A stretch of 64,000 bases of DNA, taken from positions 25,796,874 through 25,860,873 of the forward strand of contig CM060195.1 of assembly GCA_030549335.1 (NCBI GenBank), given 5' to 3'. Of this stretch, positions 47,721 to 58,634 are shown piece by piece. Source of the stretch: Pontederia crassipes (Eukaryota; Streptophyta; Magnoliopsida; Commelinales; Pontederiaceae). The position numbers and the translations under genes were made by a program. How positions within the stretch are numbered: position 1 is the stretch's first letter; each line of letters starts with the position of its first letter. Below the pieces are notes generated by a model that worked only from the letters and a program-made list of their open reading frames with translations, had not been told where the DNA came from and did no database searches.

Positions 47721-48927
47721 TAGGAGGCCTTGATTGTCATCCAAATAACAGATTCTAATCTCACTAGTGGTACCTGAAGATTTTTTGTATACTTCATCCC
47801 TACTTTTCTAGTTTCTTCAGACCTTAAACTCCTTTGCGGTGCCGAGAAAAGTTATTTTTCTTCAATCTCTTTCTGTGCTAAATTCATATTTTTTCTTGAC
47901 AGAAATAACTGACTAGATGATACAGAAAGTAAAGTTATTGTTTCTGTTGAAGGAATTTTTTAAATGCCTTTGAATTTGAAGTTATGCACCATTGATGGCA
48001 GAGGATATCATGATAAAGATATCTTATAATAAGCAGAAAAATTAGCATAAAGGTGGAAATACACAATGTGTTATGTCAGCAAGTTCTATGAGTTGGGGTT
48101 GTAGACTACAACGTAGATGAATTTCCAATCTTTCTGTTTATACCAACTGTAATAGAGTTCCTTACACATAAACCAATATGATGATCGCATAACTGGCTGT
48201 CATTTTTTCATCCAACAAAACAGAACATAAAGATAAATTTCATTATTGGAGGTCTAAGGTTTTAGTTTCCTCATAATACTTGTGGAAATGACGTACATAG
48301 GTAATGCAGAAATGTTTGACAGCATGGTAATTATTTATTCAATATTAATCATTGCAGTAGGTTCTACTTGTTAAATTTGTATGACATTTAAAAGTCGAGG
48401 TCCTTCTTATTAGGAACAAACTTTGTTGTTTGATTTTCTTACTACTTTCTCATTTATGGTATTTTAGCTCTGGTAACTAGCTTTATTTTCTCTCATATAT
48501 CTAGTAACGAGATTAAGTTGCACCTTTTAACCTCCATGTTGCACTACCTCTCAAAAGTCTTTGATATTCATCCTTTGAATTTGATGGAGCTTAATCTACC
48601 TTAGTTAAGTGCATCTAAGTAGTCATCATGTTTGGTGAGACACACTCCAACTTTTAAATTGAATTCCACGAGTACAGAGTATTCTTTGATTCTTAGGGGG
48701 ATTATTTTGTCAAAGACGGATAATGATGTAATTTAGTGATTAGCTGATTCATGTGGCACAATTGTTTTCTTTGCTATCCGTGTTGACAGATAATTATTAA
48801 GGTTTAAAATTTTTTTGTTAAGAGTGCTCTTCGTCTCCTCCCAAATGAACATGAAAAAAACTGAATGCTCTTTTTTTTCTCTTTTACTGAGCTGCGATGA
48901 AAATGAAGCATAAAGTTCCTTTCACAG
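47721..48927 (+). other. CPP1-like intron 2, last part
   Basis: AT-rich intronic sequence ending in a polypyrimidine tract and TTTCACAG acceptor at 48927. No element was recognised. Confidence 0.5.
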
Positions 48928-49103
48928 GCAAAGCAACTGTAATTACTGTGGGAGGCCTTGTTATTGGTGCCGTGGTTGGATCAGCAGTAGAGAATTGGTT
49001 GCAGGTTGATATAGTTCCTTTTCTTGGCATTCATTCACCTGCAGTTATCGTAAGTGAATTTATTCTCTTCTCACAGCTGTTAGCTTCCCTGTATCTCAGA
49101 TAG

Positions 49104-50080
49104 TTAAAAAAAATAAAAACTCGTTGTATTAAGAAGTAAAGAATTTGCGTCCAACTTGTCCATAATGTACATATATAGTAATGGTTTGAGGTATCATTTT
49201 GTTTCTGCAGTTCAGCATTGGCTGTAGTTTGAGTTGTTAGTTTTCTTTATCGCTCTCTTCGTTCATAAGTTTGGACTTGGGAATCCAAAGATCACAAGAT
49301 TTCAGAGTTAAATTCAGGTGTCCTTTTCCTGTGCTAATATAATTTTTTTTATCATCTCTCAGGTAACTATTTTCTTGGTGTGTTCGGACAGGAAAAATAT
49401 AAATTCTTTTTTAGGAGATAAATTCTTTGTTTCCTTATATGAAAAGAAATTATCTGAACTATTTTATTAAGGGGTTAATTTTTTGGATGAAAAGATATTA
49501 TGCACATATTTTCGCGAAGCAACCTTTGAAATCTATAAATAAGCTTAAGCAATGGAAGGGATAAGAAGCAATAAAAATCTTAGAACAAGTGATGAGTACA
49601 AAATGCTTTTAAGTCATAGTATATTACTATAATAAGAAATTGAGTTCGACTTTGTCATATATTCTTATTAGTATTATTGTCGTAAATTTAATAACAAATT
49701 TTGAGATAGTGATTCGGCGAACATTTTCCGGAGAGCGTGGGAGGGATCTGCCAGTTCCCACGCTCTGCAAGTTCTTTCATGGACTCCTCATAGTTGTTTT
49801 CCGTTCCGATGGCTCTTTGAACACATCTAAGGGCGTAGCTTCTGGCGGAAGGCGACTACCATCGATAGATTGAGACGGTTAACTTGTCGGGCTAATCGAA
49901 CTCAATCAAGACTTGAGTTTGATTGGTCAACCTGATGAGTCTGCTTGAGCCACCTAGGGGGAGTTGGCAAACCTTACAAAAAGAAAGATGATAAAAAAAA
50001 ATTCGATGATGATGAGATAGATAGAATTAATAAATTTAACTTTAGTTAGGAAAGTTTAATTTATTATTATTCTATCTACT
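49104..50080. other. CPP1-like 3' region and spacer
   Basis: Probable 3' UTR just after the TAG at 49101. A GC-richer patch (49725-49870, GGAGAGCGTGGGAGGGATC) contains the inverted pair GCGTGGGA / TCCCACGC but no recognised gene. Confidence 0.4.
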
Positions 50081-50082
50081 GT

Positions 50083-50490
50083 TTGGTTGACCATTCTGAT
50101 GAACGCTTGGCTATATTATCAGAATATCTACGTATTCTCATGATTATTCTACAATCAAACGGTTCCAAAAGTAGGCTCCCTTTTCTTGATGTTTTGAAGT
50201 TGTCAGAAATATCACTAGCTCAAGGAACTTTTGAAATTAGTGATATATACGTGGAGTTTTTAATCGCCCTTGTTCTACCTCCAACAACCTATATACTACG
50301 ATCTGTTATTGATGATTCTTCCTTGTTGATTCTACCTCCAACAACCTATATACTACGATCTGTTATTGATGATTCTTCCTTGTTGATTCTACCTCCAACA
50401 ACCTATATACTACGATCTGTTATTGATGATTCTTCCTTGTTTCAAGAAAAATTTCGAATTTATGAACAGGAACGTTATGCCATAGTATGA
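50083..50490 (+). CDS. Unrecognised ORF with three 19-residue repeats
   Basis: An open stretch of 135 codons (no ATG at its start; the frame is open from 50050 and the first ATG is further in) ends at TGA after YEQERYAIV. Its centre holds three in-frame copies of a 57-bp unit (starting about 50276, 50333 and 50390) translating as LPPTTYILRSVIDDSSL, the copies nearly identical. The segment before the repeats (SEYLRILMIILQSNGSKS, LPFLDVLKLSEISLAQGTFE) looks like ordinary protein sequence but I do not recognise the family. It could be an exon of an unknown gene, part of a transposon, or a chance frame extended by tandem duplication. No splice structure can be fixed. Confidence 0.3.
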   Translation: MVDHSDERLAILSEYLRILMIILQSNGSKSRLPFLDVLKLSEISLAQGTFEISDIYVEFLIALVLPPTTYILRSVIDDSSLLILPPTTYILRSVIDDSSLLILPPTTYILRSVIDDSSLFQEKFRIYEQERYAIV

Positions 50491-51053
50491 TGGTTGATGG
50501 TTTTAGTTTTCCTTCTTATGTTGATATTCATATTAATCCTAAACAAAAACATTCAATTCGCTAACGGAAAAGGATTAATGTTAATGTAAGCAAAAGTACA
50601 TTCGGAAAATAAATAATATGTTATATTTTTTTTTCAAACACACTTGATTCTGGAATTCAAAGGCTCCTAAGAAAACCATATAACAATAGTAACGCTATCA
50701 TGGAATAAGGACTTAACTACATCATTCTCATTCTCTTCACCAAAAATAAATATGATGAAGTAATAACTTATTTATGGGTAAGAAAGATTTCTTTCATCAT
50801 GATCTGTTTTTGGATCGCGAAATTTGGGGCTTCGAACGACTGCCATTCTACATGGAATATGACCTCCTTGTCTTCTCCAAAGTTATGTCAACAATTTGAA
50901 GAGTGTAAATCACATGGAGGTAGTTGTTAGGTGGGTGTTTCTTGTGTTTGGTTTGGTATGAACAAGATGAGAAACAAAAAATGAGAGAGAAAAGAGTGAG
51001 GAAGGAGCCTCAACTTTTCGAAAAGTAAAAAGATACAATTTCTTTCATTCCTC

Positions 51054-51101
<48 letters not shown>

Positions 51102-51315
51102 CCATCTTAGTGGAGGTGAGCTATATACACCACTACACCACAAAAAATGCACAAAATATTAGCCTATCAAAAGTATATGGTATTAACACATGTCTTATAT
51201 AGTCATGCCTAGGCATCACAAGTATGATTATGCTTTGCTTGTCTCTTAATCACATCCAAAAGTATAATTTTTAAAACAAACATAAATGATATAATGTATC
51301 ATGCATAGATCCTTG
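50491..51315. other. Spacer with (TA)n microsatellite
   Basis: No gene is seen. A pure (AT)n run of about 43 bp lies at 51057-51099. Confidence 0.5.
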
Positions 51316-51319
51316 TAGA

Positions 51320-52245
51320 TCAAACGTCCCTTCTTTAAGCGCTTTGCTTTACAATGCGTCGTTTGTAGATTTAATGGAACTTTTGTTCTGCATCTTCTTT
51401 GGTATACCACTTGGCCTTTCAATCCAATGCCATAGCATTCTTTTGTACCTCGTCTTGTGTTGACTTCTTTTCTCTCCACTATGGCAGCAGCGTCTAGTGA
51501 TTCTTTCTTGTCTAACTTCAACTCATCCAAAGATGAGAGAAGGTTGGGTACTTCTTTGTCCAGCAATGATGGCTTGAAGAGTTTGAGATTTTTTGCATTG
51601 ATTACGAAAATACATCTGCATATAAGGTGGCAAATCCAATTGGAAAGATCAATTCTCACCAAATTGTTTGATGATTTTGAATGACCCATATCTAACAGGT
51701 TTTAGTTTACGAGCTTTTCCCTTCAATCTCTCTTTTCCAAGATGTAACCACACCATATCACCTACTTGGAAAGAATATGGCACTTGGTGCTTGTCATGAC
51801 TTTCTTTGTATTTGAGTTGAGCTTTCTTCAAATTTTCCTCCACCTTAGTGTGCACGTTGTGAATATGTTTTAGAAATTTAAAAACTTTTTCATATTCAAT
51901 TTGTTGTCTTCATCATCTCCTTCAGAACTCCAAATCAAATGGACTTTAAGGCAAACAATCCAAACATATATCAAATGGAGATTTGGATGTTGAGCTATGA
52001 ATGGCTCTATTATAGGCAAACTAAAGATAAGGAATACTCTTATCCCATGAGGTTGGATGCTTTGAGTTGTAACCTCTCAAAAGATGCACTAGAGTCAAGT
52101 TAACAACTTTGAATTGACCATCTGTTTGAGGATGAAAGACAATATTTCTATTTAGCTTTGTGTCCAACAAGTTCCACAAAGATCTCCAAAATTGATTAAG
52201 GAATTGACTCGCATGAAGTGTGTATAAAGAGTGCCACATAAAATG
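51320..52245 (-). pseudogene. Ty3/gypsy integrase remnant, chromovirus-like
   Basis: On the minus strand: FLNQFWRSLWNLLDTKLN and FHPQTDGQ (integrase core) at 52240-52021. Then YKESHDKHQVPYSFQVGDMV, KGKARKLKPVRYGSFKI at 51800-51660. After a frame change, NAKNLKLFKPSLLDKE and VERKEVNTRRGTKECYGIGL KG (51610-51400), a chromodomain-like C-terminus. Frame breaks separate the pieces, and no LTRs are attached. It is distinct from the other gypsy families in the window. Confidence 0.78.
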
Positions 52246-52600
52246 GGACTGGCACGCTTAATGTAATGACGGTACGTATGAGGAGTGTGAGCCTCCAAGA
52301 CGTATATATATCCTTTACACTAGTGTATTGCTCTTAAACACAAAAGAGAATGTTGAATGAAGTTTTAAAATTTATAATATCTGTATATTATCAAAACATG
52401 ATCTGCAATTTTATGGAACATCATCACGAAATCTTTAGAAAATGCTTCAGAATTAAATCAGTGACAAAATTGTGCTGAAAACATGAGTGAAGGAATACCA
52501 CAATGAAATAACAAGCAAGGGAAATATAAAAGATTTAATGTTTTTATTATTTTCAAAATATAAAAATAGCACAGAGATGATAACGAGATCTGGAGAATGT
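52246..52600. other. Unassigned sequence 5' of the hAT pseudogene
   Basis: AT-rich with no readable frame. It may contain the decayed N-terminal part of the hAT transposase, but nothing specific was recognised. Confidence 0.35.
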
Positions 52601-53692
52601 AATGATTAATTGAAAGTTGCTCATGTTGCAAATATTGATTATTTACTTTCTATAGATGAGCTTGAAAGTAGAAAAGGACTAAATCAAATATGTACTTTAC
52701 AAAGACATGAAGACACTCGTTGGAGTTCACATTTGAGAACAACATCTAACTTGATTGAAATGTTTAGTGCAGCATGTGAAATTCTAATAAACATCATTGA
52801 TGATGTAACTATTTCATCTCAACGTGTAGAAGCAGATGCCGCTTTTGAGACAATAACATCCTTTGAGTTTGTATTTAATTTACATCTTATGAAAGAAGTT
52901 TTGGAGATTTTGAATTCACTATGTCAAAGTTTGCAAAGTCAATATCAAAATATTTTGAATGCGATGGATTTTATCTCATCTACGAAGGCACTCATTCAAG
53001 AATTAAGAGATGATTAGTGGAATAATTTATTAAATGTGGTGAAAAAGTTTTGCAAATAAGTTAATATTCCTATTCTAGATTTAGACACACCTTATATTTC
53101 AAGAAGAGAAAGGGTTCATCATCAAGAAAATAACATTGCAGTGGGGCATCATTACAAAATTGACATTTTCAATGTAGTGGTTGACTCTCAGCTACATGAA
53201 TTGAACAATAAGTTTAATGATCACACTATGGAGCTAGTTGTTCTTAGTTTAGTATTGGATCCAAAAAATATGCGTTCATCATTCAAAATCGATGACATTT
53301 ATCAATTGGTACAAGAGTTCTACCCTTTGGATTTTGCTGAGCATGAGATGATACATTTGAGAATGCAACTTGAACATTTTAATCATATTAGATTGCATGC
53401 CAACTTTGGGAAAATGTCGAGTATCTTAGATTTATGTTTATGGTTAGTGAAAATAAGAAAGTGTGACATTTATCATCTTGTATACAGAGTGATAACACTT
53501 ATTCTTACCCTTCCAGTTTCCACGACTATAGAGCGATCTTTTTTAGCAACAAAGATAATTAAGAACAAGCTCCTAAACAAGATAGAAGATGAGTTTTTGT
53601 CAGATTATTTACTAGTTTATATTGAAAAAGAAATTGCTGATAAATTTACTATGGATTCGCTTATGGATGATTTTCGTGATTTGAAGGAGTGA
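52601..53692 (+). pseudogene. hAT transposase (TTF/DUF4371 type), C-terminal part
   Basis: One reading frame from about 52601 to TGA at 53692 contains LKVAHVANID, HEDTRWSSHL, a long helical region, and the hAT dimerisation tail LPVSTTIERSF, IIKNKLLNKIEDEFLSDYLL. It is broken by two stops in the same frame (about 53015 and 53057). The TTF zinc finger and the first half of the catalytic core are missing or unreadable. A terminal inverted-repeat-like sequence (GGCCCCCCCCTCC...GGGTCCATCACTG) ends at about 53842, typical of hAT elements of the CAGTGGCGGA-like terminus group. The element is dead. Confidence 0.82.
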
Positions 53693-53842
53693 CGTGCTAC
53701 ATTTTAACTTATAATATGGCATATATATTTTGTATTTTTTATCCTTTTTTTTATAAAAGATTGGACTCTAGTTTTTTTTATATTCTTTCATTATTATATG
53801 TTGGCCCCCCCCTCCAATTTTTCATCATGGGTCCATCACTGG

Positions 53843-55046
53843 AATAGATATATCATTTTCGATAAGATACAATTATTCCTTCAGGAAATGCTAATTCGAA
53901 GGTAGGGCCCAGTAATTTTTTGAAGAAAATTCTAACACACATGGAGCAAGGCATAGTATTTTTTATCATTTAGTTGAGGGGAGACAAGTAACAATATTCT
54001 TTAATTTGATTTGTTATTTGCACAATCATCAAACATATTACGCTTCTCAATCTTCAGATTTTAACTTAATTATGGTTGTGCATGCATTTTGTATAACTAG
54101 GCATATCAATCATTAATACATAGTATAAATATTTCAAAAATAAGATTAAAATATCATAAGGGTCATTTGATCGATCGCGACCATAACTAGTGTTGGCCAC
54201 GACCGTGTCCGAGACCCATAGCTTGGAAAATTTCCAAGTGTTGGTCACGATCGTGATAGGATTGTCACGACCGTGCCTTCAGATATGGCCGTGAGCGAGG
54301 CCAATTCTGGACTCTGACAATTCCTCCATGCACTCACAGTCGTGACAGGGTTTGTCACAGTCGTGCTTGGCCCATCATGACCGTGAGCGAGACCCTTCGC
54401 TACAGACTTTCAGTCTCACGCTCACGGTCATGACGAGGGTCGTCACGGTCGTGGCGTGGCCGGCAGATCGCCCATGTAGCTCGAATTTTCATAGATTTTA
54501 ATGTAGAAACAATTGGGACATCATATGCAACATCTTAAAACATTCTAGCAGGATTCCTTGACATTTAGAAATCAAAAGCATATAAAAAACATGGCAAAAC
54601 ATGAATTCGTTTAGATTTAGTTTTCTTTTCCCCAAAACATATAATCTTAGATTCTTAGCATATGCACCCTAGCATATGGAACTACGAATGGCAGATCTAA
54701 ATATAAAACTTATAGTAAACACTTTCGATCTAATGAAATATATAAAACCCTTAATCAAATCCCAAATAGGGTCAATGTGTCCTATTACTCTCAATTCAAT
54801 CAAGAACATTATTGAGATGAGAGAGAAGGGTTTGGATCCTTTTAACATATCTTGATGTTTCTAGTTGATCTTCCTCTTCTTCATCATTCTCCTTGTTCCT
54901 CAAGATCTCCTTCCTCAAGTCCTAGACGTCAAGAGTTTAGATAGAGAAAAGAGGTAAGTAAGAGGAATAGAGATATTTATATAGGAGAAGTTAGGGCTTT
55001 GAACCAAATGATTAATTTATCCCTGATTAAAATATGGGGTGTTACA
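53843..55046 (-). mobile_element. Family-A gypsy LTR, truncated
   Basis: On the minus strand it starts TGTAACACCCCATATTTT at 55046 and follows the other family-A LTRs up to a sequence equivalent to about position 9430 of the plus-strand copy, where the hAT terminus abuts. The LTR end is absent. Dyad motifs lie at 54165-54470. Confidence 0.78.
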
Positions 55047-56515
55047 AAAACTTTAATGCGCTTGTGTGTCCTATTCATATTTTCATACGATTTCAAATAT
55101 TATTGATTGTTTTGCTGAAAATGTGACAAAGTACATTTTTATGAGAAAAATCCTACATTTAAGAAAATAAGATCTGAAGACTGAATTAAATGTTCTCTTA
55201 TTTTGTGAAAGACATCCATTAATTGATTATTTATGTCAAATTATTCTCTTACTTTCAATGAATTATATTTTATTTTTATGGTGTTAAATATCTATATGCA
55301 AAATGCAAAATTGAGAAAACAAAATTATGGAGATTAATTAAGGGAAAAATATTTTACATTAATAAGTATTGATTGGTATGTTTAAGAATAGTTTATGAGA
55401 TAAATGTGGTTTTATGATAAAGTTAAAACACTAGTTAATATATTTGGTAAATATGACTAAAAATAGCAATGGTGTAACCTAGTGATGGACACCTTAATTC
55501 CAAGATTGAGAGGTCACAATATATATTTTATTGTTTTTGGGTAGCTAGTCTCCACGATTCAATTCTTATAACACTAAAAAGAACATTATAAAACGTCGAT
55601 CTCCAATTAATCTGGTTAGGTGAAGTTCCCAACATTATTTTTTACATTCTGATAGACTCGAAGTCAAGATCTTGCTTAAGCGATGAGGAATTACTTATCA
55701 CTCGACCTCAACTGATTTTCTTTCATTATTTTTACTCTTTACTTTTGTTACATTAGACCTAAAGATCTCTCATTTTGATTGGAAAAAAAATGAAATTATC
55801 ATCTAGAGGTTAATGATTAGCATCAAAGTTTTTTTTAGACAAATTATAAACCGTGAAGCTTTTTTATTATTATTGTGACCACTTTTGTATTTATTGTTGT
55901 TTCATTGATTTATAAATTCTTTGGTATAGAAAAGTATTCCCATTAATTCCTTGTCGATATAAGTTTTCCTTCATTATCATATTATGATATTAATAGTAGG
56001 CAATGATTATAATAAAAACTGATACTTTATTTTAGTAGGCATATAATAATTCAAATGTTATTTGTATATGTCGTAGTCGTTACTAATTCAGATGCTATAA
56101 CTGCCAAATAAAATTAAATAATTGAATTACTAAAATATATTCGTTAGTATCTAATCATTATCTACTATTAATATCACGTAGTTTGGTTCCTTTCCCAAGC
56201 AAAGCCTCAAAAGGAAAAAAAATGGAAGGATGCATATTCTTTTTTCCTACGTTATAATTACTTCTCATTTAAGGCGTGTTAACAAAAGTTAATTCATTCT
56301 GCTAGAACAATTTTATTCCAAGTCACACCACGAACTTAATAACTTATAAAAAAAAAATTATTCTCATCAACATTACAATGGGCCACAAGTTAAAAAAAGT
56401 CTGACAAAAAAAGAAAAAAAAACCCTAGATTAGAGACTTATTTTTGAGCTTATTACCAATCCAAACGAGCACGAAGGATATGGGATTTATGTTAAATGGG
56501 TAAGTTTCATCATGG
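55047..56515. other. AT-rich intergenic stretch
   Basis: No gene or defined element is seen. Confidence 0.45.
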
Positions 56516-56832
56516 GGTGTTCAGCGGGTCGCTGGTCGAACCTAATGACCCGACTTGACTCGAAAAGATTCGATTTTTTTTATTTCTTTAGTTTTCAACC
56601 TATATTTTATATTAAAATATAAAAAATATTTAAATGTGTAAAATAATATATGAATGTTTAAAAATTATTTTATACTTTAAAATAAATATTATATCATTTT
56701 TTTATATTAAAAAATAGAAAAGATAAGAAAAAAAATTAAAAAAAAAGAAAAAAATGTAACTCGACCACCCAACCCGACCCGATCAAAATCGGGCGGGTCA
56801 GGTCGGTCGAACCTGACTCGTGAGCACCCATA
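56516..56832. mobile_element. hAT-like MITE with GGGTCGGGT subterminal sequence
   Basis: Left end TGGGGTGTTCAGCGGGTCG and right end CCTGACTCGTGAGCACCCA form an imperfect inverted repeat. The right subterminal part has ACCCAACCCGACCCGATC. The style matches the hAT element at 44092. The 8-bp flanks do not match each other, so borders are approximate. Confidence 0.6.
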
Positions 56833-57563
56833 ATTTTACAAGGGAACATTTTAAAGAGGAAAAGAGAAATAAATATAACAAGAATAAAAGATAATAAACC
56901 TCTTTTCTTTCTTTTTTTTCTCTTTGGATAGCCAACTTTCGATTTTTGAAAAGCGATGTGGTCCAACTCGTGTATACGTATTATCTATAAGTCGAAGATT
57001 GATTCACGATCCAATCCAATTAATCCGATAAGATTACGCATGATTACAAATTTTCTTTCTCTACATATTTGCATTCCATATATAAACCAGTCCTTCCCAT
57101 CTTGGGCATTTTGCTCATCCCAAATTCATTCATTCCCTGTACACAGTCACCATCCTCTCCACTGTGTTCCTATTCCCATTAACAGATCTAATATTCCAAA
57201 GTGCAACTTCAAATCAACATAAAATTGCTCCAGGCTCCTGAGACAAAAAAAAAAAAAAAATCCATTTTCTCTGAAAATTGAATAATGTTCTTGAGGTGAA
57301 ACTGCTTCATTCCAGCTCCAATTGAAATCCACACAAATACACTTCACCTTGCATTCTATAAAATTAATTTTATCATCATTAAGTTTTCTTTTTTCGTATG
57401 GTGTAATTAAATGAACCTTTTTTATGAGTGTCCAATGATGGCCGTGCCCATTGGTCCTTTGCATGTACAGTTGTGTGTGCTGTGCTGGCCATCCATCTGC
57501 CCTGCTGGACCTTTGTTGGAATCTCATGGGCTTCTCTTCAATCCTTTCCATTTTAACTTTGGG

Positions 57564-57699
<136 letters not shown>

Positions 57700-57980
57700 A
57701 TTCATAATTTTCTTTCGTTTCAATGCTTTAGATCCTTTGTTTCCATTGGATTTGAATTCTAACAAAATAATGTAAGAAAAAAAGGAACCAAAACAAAAAA
57801 AAAGTCATTTGTTTTCAATAATTAATTAATGAAAAAATTAATTAGATATTATTATAGAAAAAAAGAAAATTTTAAAAGTCTTTAGGCCTCCAATAAAGCT
57901 TTGTTTTATCCTGTTTTTATTTGAGTTCAATTGGAGAGCAGAAAGAAGAAATTTTTATTTCTCTTTTTTACCCACTCCCG

Positions 57981-57982
<2 letters not shown>

Positions 57983-58025
<43 letters not shown>
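57983..58025. promoter_or_regulatory. (CT)n tract in the PP2C leader or promoter
   Basis: A pure (TC)n run of about 42 bp precedes the GC-richer leader sequence of the PP2C gene. CT repeats are common near plant transcription starts; a role here is inference. Confidence 0.5.
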
Positions 58026-58027
<2 letters not shown>

Positions 58028-58131
58028 TGTCCAGATCTGTGCTGCACCGCGTTTGGTTCACCCACCATCGCCTTCTAGGGAGCACCCCGTCGACCGCCCA
58101 ATTAGGAAAGCTTTCTGTCGTCGCCTAAAGG

Positions 58132-58490
58132 TTTGGTTTTTCCTTCTTTTCCCCAATTTCTTTCTTTCACTATTTATCGTCGCAAGCAGGGGTTTTGGAT
58201 GCATGTTCTGATCGGTTTCTGCTGTCTGCCGTAGAAGGGACGTGGGTGCACTTCGTCCGAGTTCTTGTTTGTTTTGGGGATTCATCGAAGGTGAATAATA
58301 AATTTTTGCTTCCTGATTTTTTCGTTCCCGAGGCCAAAGATCAAGACGACGACGCTTTTGATTGGTTTTTATGGGGGCAAGTTTCGATTTTTATGGCCGC
58401 ATCCTGCTTTATTTTTTTTTTCTCCTTGCTGATGTTATACTCTGTTTTCCTTGCTTGATGTAGTGCTTTTCTTGTTTCGCTGATCGCAGA
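58132..58490 (+). other. Probable 5' UTR intron of the PP2C gene
   Basis: CTAAAG|GTTTGG at 58131/58132 and a T-rich tract ending GATCGCAG at 58490 bound a plausible leader intron. The flanks are GC-richer than the intron. The start codon at 58583 lies 92 bases after the acceptor. Confidence 0.55.
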
Positions 58491-58574
58491 GGAGTTGGAG
58501 ATAGTGATTAGGGCTTTGTTGATAGAATCGCGGGTGTGCGGACGGTGAATTGATCCGGAGGGCGTTCTGGGTGA

Positions 58575-58634
58575 TATGAGGGATGTTAGAAGGATTGATG
58601 AACCTTCTGAGGGCCTGTTGGGGGCCGTCATCTG
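58575..58634 (+). CDS. Overlapping upstream ORF of the PP2C gene
   Basis: ATG at 58575, eight bases before the main ATG and in another frame, opens 19 codons ending at TGA 58632-58634, inside the main coding region. Ribosomes initiating here could not reinitiate at 58583 without moving back. Neither ATG has a perfect plant context. Confidence 0.45.

Larger units (their letters stand above)
41152..49103 (+). pseudogene. CPP1: CPP1/CDF1-like chloroplast J-like protein, two frameshifts
   Basis: Three exons: 41152-41517, 45396-45764 and 48928-49103, all with GT-AG introns of 3.9 and 3.2 kb. Exon 1 encodes a Ser/Ala-rich transit peptide and the start of a J-like domain (SALKLLGVSEDASFDDI; no HPD motif). 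Exon 2 continues with VEAAYDILLMQSLSQRRAGK. Later come PSTSDLGLQAGVYGALMVFT and VPGIILATNFGASL; exon 3 gives GKATVITVGGLVIGAVVGSA, VENWLQVDIVPFLGIHSPAV and a final membrane segment ending ASLYLR. In Arabidopsis, CPP1 is a plastid membrane holdase for protochlorophyllide oxidoreductase. Two lesions break the frame in exon 2: a 13-bp tandem duplication (45515-45540, unit TGGCATGCCACAG) and one apparent extra base near 45731-45734. Exon total is 911 nt; minus 14 it is 897, exactly 299 codons. Without correction translation stops at a TAG near 45588. Either the locus is dead or the assembly is wrong here. Confidence 0.85.
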
